From: Girardinichthys multiradiatus
Taxonomy: Eukaryota; Chordata; Actinopteri; Cyprinodontiformes; Goodeidae
Assembly: GCF_021462225.1 (NCBI RefSeq)
Contig: NC_061805.1
Coordinates: 32,567,958-32,631,957, forward strand
Direction of reading: 5' to 3'
Length of the DNA stretch: 64,000 nt
In this document: positions 57,501 through 64,000 of the stretch, one piece after another
Layout of the letters: each line of letters starts with the position of its first letter
Numbering within the stretch: position 1 is the stretch's first letter
Position numbers and translations under genes: made by a program
Notes under the pieces: generated by a model
What the model was told of the DNA's origin: nothing
Seen by the model: the letters and a program-made list of their open reading frames with translations, nothing else
The model's database searches: none

Positions 57501-60500
57501 ATGGCTCTGCTGATGGAGCACCAGTTCAAACAGCTCCCAGCTGACAGGCAGGTGGAAACAAGGCCATTTCTGGAGGCTGTGTCTTACCTTCCACCTTTCT
57601 TTGGTAAGTTAGTTTTTGTTTACTCAGTTTACCATAGAACATTCTTTGAAGATGGGTGGAAAACTGCATGAAAAGCAGCATTCTCATTACATATTCCTAT
57701 AGGTATGGCTTATTATATTTTATTTCAATAACAGAACTTAAGTGAAAATATATATTAGGCAAATAGATTCAGAAATGTGTAAATTCTGCTAACTGCTAAA
57801 TGAATTTAAAGAAAAAGCCAGATTTATGTCAAAATCAACGCTTTAAAACCAACCGTTGCTAATTTGAAAAGCAATGATTACAAGCCACGGATCCCGCAGA
57901 ATACAAATCTGCCCTAACAAATCTCCAAAGTTTACATCAAGAATGTTTCTCTTTTTGATCTGTTTTGGATCGTATTTCTCCCCATCAAGCTGTTCACAAT
58001 CCTTCAGCATGCATAATTTAATCCACTGGCCTGGATTTTGAGTTGTGAAAATTGATTAGAACGGTATTGTGTTGCTCTCACCCATTCAGCAGAGGCACAG
58101 AGCAGCAGTGCATCTTTGTGTGACTTCATTCTCTATTAATATGCCAAAGTCCCTCCATTGAATTTGCCACGTGAAACCCTTGAGAAGAAACAAGTCCAAC
58201 ACCGCTCTCAAACTCTTTCCTCCTCATCTCTATTGTTTTTTCTGACCTAGAAACGTCTGGGCCAACTTTCCTACAAGCTATTAAGATCTGGCACATTGTT
58301 AGGACAAATTCACACAAGTGTCTGTCTAATTAGACCTGGCTGTGAGGATAGTGCTTGATTAAATTCCTAATTGTTCCTTTTGTTTTGCCCAACTGCCTCT
58401 AATGAGTTTATGATGGTTTAAGCTAATCAAGAATTAGTTAAATCAATAGAATTTTTATTTAGTAGAAAATACTTTTTTTCTGCATCACAAAAGGTTTCAA
58501 CCTGGGAAGAGATAGGAAATTGCAGACTGTGCCACACAAGCTGAGGACATCTCTGAAACTAGATACGTTGCCATGTTGTGGTGATGTGACAAATATATGT
58601 ACAATGGATAGCACTTAGTCATGAGTAGTTCCCACCAACAGCTCAGGGGTCGAAAGAGGTCTAGTGTGTCAACAGGTCATCCAGGAATCGTTTGTGGTCA
58701 GACCTCGACGAACCATTCACAATCCCATCATCAAAGCACAGATCATCAGCAGCAACAGTGAAATACACACATATTTATAATACCAATAATAACACTTGAG
58801 TGCCTTGCAAAAATATTCACACCCCTTTTTCCATATTTTATCAAGGTAGAAACCAAAAACTTCAAAGCTGTTTAATTTTAGTCTTATCTGATAAGAACCC
58901 CTTTTCCAACATAATTGCAGAAGGAACTTATGGCTTTCTCTCAACGCTTCAATCTTGCCACTCTTTCCTAAAGGCCACATTTGTGGAGTGCACATCTAAT
59001 AGCTTTTCTATTGACAGATTATTCCACCTGAGCTGTGGGTATCTGCAGCTCCTCTAGAACTACCACTAGCCCATTGGCTGCATCTCAGATTTATGCTCGC
59101 TTTGTTTTACCAGTCATTTTAGGTGGATAGACATTTCTTAGTAGATTTGGAGTTGTGCCATACTCTTTTCATTTTCAAATGATGGATTGAAAGGTGCTCG
59201 AGGAGAATTTTTGAGGTTTGGGATATTTTTTCATAACCTTCATAAGGCTTTCTGTTCTCCAATGTTCTCTAACAAACCTGGGGGGGCTTCATTTACATTG
59301 AGATTAAATTTTACACAAGTGGATTCTGTTTACTGATTAGGTGAGATCTGAAGGCAATTGGTGGCACTGGATTTTATTTCGGGGTATTGTTATTAAAGAT
59401 GGTGAATGAGAATCCACACCATTCTATTTAAAAATAAAACAACCCTTGTATCTTGTGTTCCAAAGTTTAATTTTACAGAACTAAGTTGTGGGTTTCATTT
59501 CATTTCTACATGTCCATGTGCCCTTGTGCAAGGCACTTAACCCTAAGTTCCAATCTGTGTGTCGGTGTATGAATGTGTTTCTGAGTGCGATTGGGTGAAT
59601 GTGGCTCTAGTGTAAAGTGCTTTGGGTGGTATGACTGGAAAGGTGCTAAATAAGTTTAGTCCATTTTTCTTTAAATGAGGTGCAACTCAGTACAGTCATA
59701 CCCTTGAAAATGATCCACATTCAATGTATGTATAAAACTGGAAACTATTATCTTCAAATGGTAAATGAAGACAAAGTCTGCTTTGCACAATATTGAACAT
59801 TTTATTACAAATGTTGATGTCACTTCTCATCATTACATACATGCCAGGATCAGGTGGCCTACCACAAGTAAGGAATGAGTTTAAGAAGGACATATTTACG
59901 GAAGGTCTAAGTAATTTCTGCATCCAGTGGTCTAATTGGTTACGTTTGAGGATGCCTGAATTAGAAAAAAAACAGTATCTGCTTAACTGAACTCCTTCCT
60001 ACCAATACGTTTGGACAAGCCATTCCTGATAGTATTCACTACTATTATTTTATTACTTTCAACTTCTGAGACAAATCGAGTGGAGCACAAATCCCTTTTT
60101 CAAGATAAGACCATATACTTAGGTTGTGTTCGCATGTTAAAACATACCATCCTTGGCAACCTAAGAAATTATTTATTAAACTGGCCCTGATTTTTAGTTT
60201 TTAAATCTGTCTCACTCCTTCCTCAGACTGCCTCGGGTCTACTGTATTTGCACCGATAAAAGCTGATATATGCGGTAACATCACAGTAAGTAAATTTTAT
60301 GAGTTTCCTTCTACATTTACATTTTATAGTGAAATTAAAATGATGTGTACTGTCTTAACTAATAGAAAATAAAGGCAGTTTATGATACCAATCCTGGACG
60401 CTACAAGACGCTTCAGATGATTTTAGAGGCAGAGAAGGAAATGCATGGAAGTGAATGGCCCCAAGTTGGAGCTACGTTAGCACTTATGTGGCTCAAAAGG

Positions 60501-61019
60501 TTTCATAAATTGGACAATTTTTAAGTTTTGCATGATTTGAATTGATTTTTCATTATTCCTCCTCTAGAAGTCCATAATCACTCAGGCATGGTTTCTGTTT
60601 CACCAGGGGTCTCAGATTTATCCAAGTGTTTCTCCAGAGCCTGGCGGACGGGGAAAAGGACAACAGTAACCCCAACCTCATCCGAGTCAATATCACCAAA
60701 GCTTATGAAATAGCTCTTAAAAGGTATCATGGGTGGTTTGTTCAGCAGCTCTTCAAGGTCAGTTCAGAATTAAGAGATTTCTATGTGTGAATCATATTCA
60801 TGCGGCTGTGCCTGAATGCGACTTTTCCTCTTTTAGGCAGCTCTTTATGCTGCTCCCTACAAGTCAGATTTCCTGAAGGCACTTTCCAAAGGTCGGGAGG
60901 TCAAGGAGGAAGAATGCTTGGAGAAAATCAGAAAGTTCCTCATTAACTTCTCTGCCACAGTGGATGCTGTTTATGACATATTTAATAGAATGAACGCTGA
61001 TCTCGACTACAAGGTGTGA
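57501..61019 (+). CDS. gltp: Glycolipid transfer protein (5 exons, 209 aa)
   Basis: Soluble cytosolic protein that moves glycosphingolipids between membranes. Exons: 57501-57603, 60227-60285, 60366-60499, 60607-60757, 60837-61019. Phases fit and the frame ends at TGA 61017-61019, giving 209 aa, the same as human. The single GLTP domain fills the protein. All residues known to bind the sugar headgroup are present: D48, N52 and K55 (IKADICGNITK), W96 (ALMWLKR) and H140 (RYHGWFVQQ). ATG 57501 is the first in frame and gives the family N-terminus MALL. The stop codon overlaps a GT donor-like site (AAG|GTGTGA); see the possible alternative exon at 63587-63628. Divergent from TCHP. No sign of damage. 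Confidence 0.98.
57604..60226. other. GLTP intron 1
   Basis: Holds the Tc1 remnant at 58798-59445. The rest is AT-rich with no exon seen. Confidence 0.55.
58798..59445 (-). mobile_element. Decayed Tc1-like fragment
   Basis: Starts 'gagtgccttgcaaaaatattcacacccc' (in parts), the same terminus as at 39773 and 52510. It ends with the 'ggattttatttcggggtatt' phrase near 59370-59390. Internal sequence keeps the reverse of 'tgccatgtttgtggagtgca' (58975-58995), also seen at 4495-4515. No open transposase frame. Confidence 0.6.
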
Positions 61020-64000
61020 CGGCTGGGGGTCTCAGTCAGCTACGTTACGGCTTCCTTTGAGTTATCTGACTGTCACGAGGGAAATCCATTATCAACGTCC
61101 TGTTGTTTTGAAATCCGATTTAAATTAAGAAATCTTTTAATTCTCTATTTGCTATTCCTGTTCCATCACTGTATTTATTTGATAATTTGGGTCCTCTTAC
61201 TGTAGGATAGAAGGTTGCACACGATCCTACAATAATTTGTGATTCTAATCTAATCCTAACTAATCTACAAAAGTGCAAGTCAATGTAACCATCATTAAAA
61301 TTTTCTGTGCCGTGTTTGTTTTTGTCATGTTTTGTCTTCCTGTGGATTTCTTTGACTGTTAACATTTTTTAAGGAATGTCTCTCTACTGTTAATCACATA
61401 TTGTTGTCCTAAGCAGACATCATATGTGATTAAAGTGGCCACGCCACCTTTGTTGCTTTCCTCTGTCTTATTTGTGTTCTTTTTATTTAAACGTACTCCT
61501 GCATGTTTCCGTTTACCCTAAGTACAGAACTTAATGGGATAACAAGTAGTTCTTTGTAAATGTACTATAAATTTGGACTTAACCTCACAGGTTAGTTTGT
61601 GTGAACAATGTGGGCAAACTGAAAGAAAAATACAGATGATCACTCATGACGTGGCTGGCACAGGACATGTCCATTTTATATATTTCTATAGATCTCAAGT
61701 CCTTAAATAGAAAGTAACTGGACTTTTCTCGTTTGTTGAAGAAAACTGAACAGAGAAGAAGTCAAGTTGTTTTCTGTTTAAGCTCTTAGGACTGTCGTCT
61801 CCTGAATGACTGAGAATCAACACCAACATGTATTTCAGAACAAGTTCCACAATTGTTATTCATCTCAGCTCTCTGCTGTATTTAAAACATGACAAAATTC
61901 TCATTCTTCTTTGGCTGCAATATAAAGGGAGATCATGTCTTTTATTAGAACATTAGCCGTTTTTAAATGCACAAAGCCTACCTTACTAGTTTTCTTCCAT
62001 CTGTTGTCCTCTGGTATCATATGGTGCAGTGTTTTTTAAATAGGACAAATTAGAAAAATCTGGGTTTACTGCAAAAACCTCTAACGTTGAGCTCAGTTTT
62101 ATTAAATTAACATCTCAGATTTTAAAGTCAGATATTCTCTCGGAGGTTTTCATTTTTAAATATCATTTTTTTATTTTGATGTAAAATCCACTAAGACAAA
62201 TTTTATCTACTTTTTTCCTCTTTGCTTAGAGTCAATTCTTCTTTTGTTTCCTTTTACCAGAGCTCAACCTGTTAAGGTATTCCAGGTAGTTTTGTTCTAT
62301 TGTCATATATTTCAGAGGAGTCCTTAAAATTGGGAACTTGTAAAGAAATGTGTTTCTGAGATTGTTTCCTTGTAATGAGTTCATTGAAAAGAAGACAGCT
62401 CATCATTGCACACAGCAATGAACAAAGATGACTCATTATTGAATCGGATATACGAATTCAGAGTAGTGTCTGCAAGCTGTGTGCATAGAGAAAACTAAGG
62501 TTATGTATAGAGTCAACATACTGATTTAAATCCACTCTTAGAACTATTGTTTCAACAGGCTACAATTTAAACATATGCAAACACGAGAACTTTTTAAATC
62601 CTGAGTATATTCTCCCAGTGAGCTAATTTAGTACATGACCTTTACATTGGAAAGCAAATCCTAAATATTTGTCGGCAATTCTGTGAAAAGCAGTTGAACT
62701 TAAATCATAAATATGACCTAAATAAAATGATTCAAACAATTCTAAATAGTGCTACACATCAGAGCAGAAAACGGTGAAAGTTTACTTCTTACAGCAAAGT
62801 ACGCCAGTATTTTTTGCATTTTTATCACTTTACAACACACCACATCCACCATTAAACATGTTTGTGGTACCATCATGCTAGCGGGATGCTTGTCCTAAAC
62901 AAAGCCAGAGAAGGTCAGAGATGACAGGAAGATGTATTGAGCTGAGTACAAGACAATCCTGGAAGAAAACCTGCAGGAGGCTGCAACTCCCTCAAGGCTG
63001 AGGCGGAGGTTCACCTTCCAGTAGGGAAACAAACCTACCCATACAACCAGAGATGCAATTGAATAATTGAGATCAAAGCACATTCATGTTTTAGAAGTGT
63101 CCAGTTATCTAACAAAAAATGTGTCTATGTAGCTGAACGGGGCTCTTACAAATGCTCTCTAACCAATCTGATGAACTATTATGCAAAGCAGAACGAGTAA
63201 AAGGGTTAGTCTTAAGATGCAAATACTCAGGGAGCCGAATACAAATGCTTGCCATGCTTTTCAGATTTGTTTGAAAACCTGAATAACTTATTTTCCATTC
63301 ACTTCACAAGTATACATTATTTTGTGTTGGTATAATATGTAAAAGCCCAATAAAATAAAATAAATAGTTTGTGGTTGTAGAATTACAAAGTTCAGACTGT
63401 TTTGCGAGGGGCTCTTAAATGCTGGACACATTATATTGTTTTTGCAATCAATAAATAAAAAAGCACTAGTAGTTTAGTCCATTCTCCAGTCTCTTTGAAA
63501 AGCTTACATTTATCTTAAAAGTACATTTGTTTATGTTCTCTACAGAATATATTTTCAGTTAGTTTTTTGTTTTCTCTCTTCAACAGGAAGCTGTAAAACA
63601 ACCCCTTGTACCTGACCTTGTTCTGTAGAGGTCAGTGGTGTAGATAGGTTAATATTTTACAGTTAAGTACCTCTGAAATCAAAGGAACCATCTGGAAATA
63701 ACAGGTTTTGGTCTTTGGAGGAACCTGTTTTTCTTTGGTGCATGACAACAAACCTTCTCCTTTAGGCTGACACCATTTGACACCATTTGTGAAACCACAT
63801 CTTGTTCTGTTGATCAATGACACAAACAGAAAAAACCCAATAGAAAGCTGGGACTGAATTGAAACAATAGCAAAATAAAGAATCCAATTTACCAAAAAAT
63901 GAGAATCAAAACACCAAGCCTAAGGGCAATGACACATTTATCTTAAAATAGCTTAAAAATCTGGGGAACTATCAGGAAAGAACTGGTCTTTTATTTGGGT
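61020..64000. other. GLTP 3' UTR and downstream region
   Basis: Several possible polyadenylation signals (for example ATTAAA at about 61427; AATAAA-containing strings at about 62722 and 63446). A Tc1 remnant is at 62788-63415. A short acceptor-preceded open segment is at 63587-63628. No further gene is recognised before the window edge; in human the next gene beyond GLTP is TRPV4. Confidence 0.5.
62788..63415 (+). mobile_element. Decayed Tc1-like fragment
   Basis: 'ttttttgcatttttatcactttacaacac' (in parts) at the left is a Tc1-type end. 'catgtttgtggtaccatcatgctagcggg' encodes the decayed glycine-rich block. 'tggaagaaaacctgcaggaggctgcaa' parallels 4829-4846. The right end near 63330-63410 has 'cccaataaaataaaataaat', 'tgtggttgtagaattac' and 'ttgcgaggggctc'. 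Confidence 0.65.

Noticed and set aside
1..64000. Prokaryotic-type systems, CRISPR arrays, tRNA or rRNA genes
   Set aside because: No regularly spaced repeats with spacers, no operon-like ORF packing and no tRNA-like cloverleaf with internal promoter boxes was found; gene structure is plainly vertebrate.

Overview
The window is vertebrate nuclear DNA, almost certainly from a ray-finned (teleost) fish. The genes have many small exons with GT-AG introns. The spaces between exons are packed with Tc1-like DNA transposons in several states of decay, an L2-type LINE, a Rex3/RTE-type LINE fragment and CA/GT microsatellites, a mix typical of teleosts. A percomorph fish is my guess; the species cannot be read from the sequence. 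There are no operons, CRISPR arrays, rRNA genes or recognisable tRNA genes.

Four protein-coding genes could be rebuilt exon by exon, with the reading phase carried across every junction. (1) ANKRD13A, minus strand, 375-8481: 14 coding exons are present and the last exon lies off the left edge. (2) GIT2, plus strand, 11153-44785: complete, 20 coding exons, 751 aa. (3) TCHP (trichoplein), minus strand, 47593-54350: complete, 12 coding exons, 499 aa, plus a probable non-coding first exon near 54680. (4) GLTP, plus strand, 57501-61019: complete, 5 exons, 209 aa, with all glycolipid-binding residues present. Gene order and relative orientation match the human 12q24.11 block (GLTP, TCHP, GIT2, ANKRD13A). 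ANKRD13A and GIT2 are head to head, GIT2 and TCHP tail to tail, and TCHP and GLTP head to head. The genes are functionally separate: ubiquitin-dependent receptor trafficking, ARF-GAP/paxillin scaffolding, keratin/centriole coiled coil, and lipid transfer. The linkage is conserved synteny, not a pathway.

Mobile DNA: GIT2 intron 1 holds a full-length Tc1/mariner element (14034-15661) with an uninterrupted 350-aa transposase whose catalytic spacing is DD38E. It also holds a broken L2 LINE (16531-about 20640), itself interrupted by a MITE-like insert, and three further Tc1 remnants. GIT2 intron 7 holds a second full-length Tc1 element (29721-31292; 320-aa DD34E transposase with an apparent in-frame internal gap) and a MITE-like inverted repeat. 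Decayed Tc1 copies sit in ANKRD13A introns, other GIT2 introns, TCHP introns, GLTP intron 1 and the intergenic spaces. Two of them carry nested L2 fragments.

Points most worth a second look: the intact DD38E element; a recurrent layout in which terminal inverted repeats include the end of the transposase gene; two GC-AG introns in strongly supported gene models; a (GT)n repeat that forms the 5' splice site of an ANKRD13A exon; and a possible alternative last exon for GLTP. I saw no sign of a new multi-gene system.
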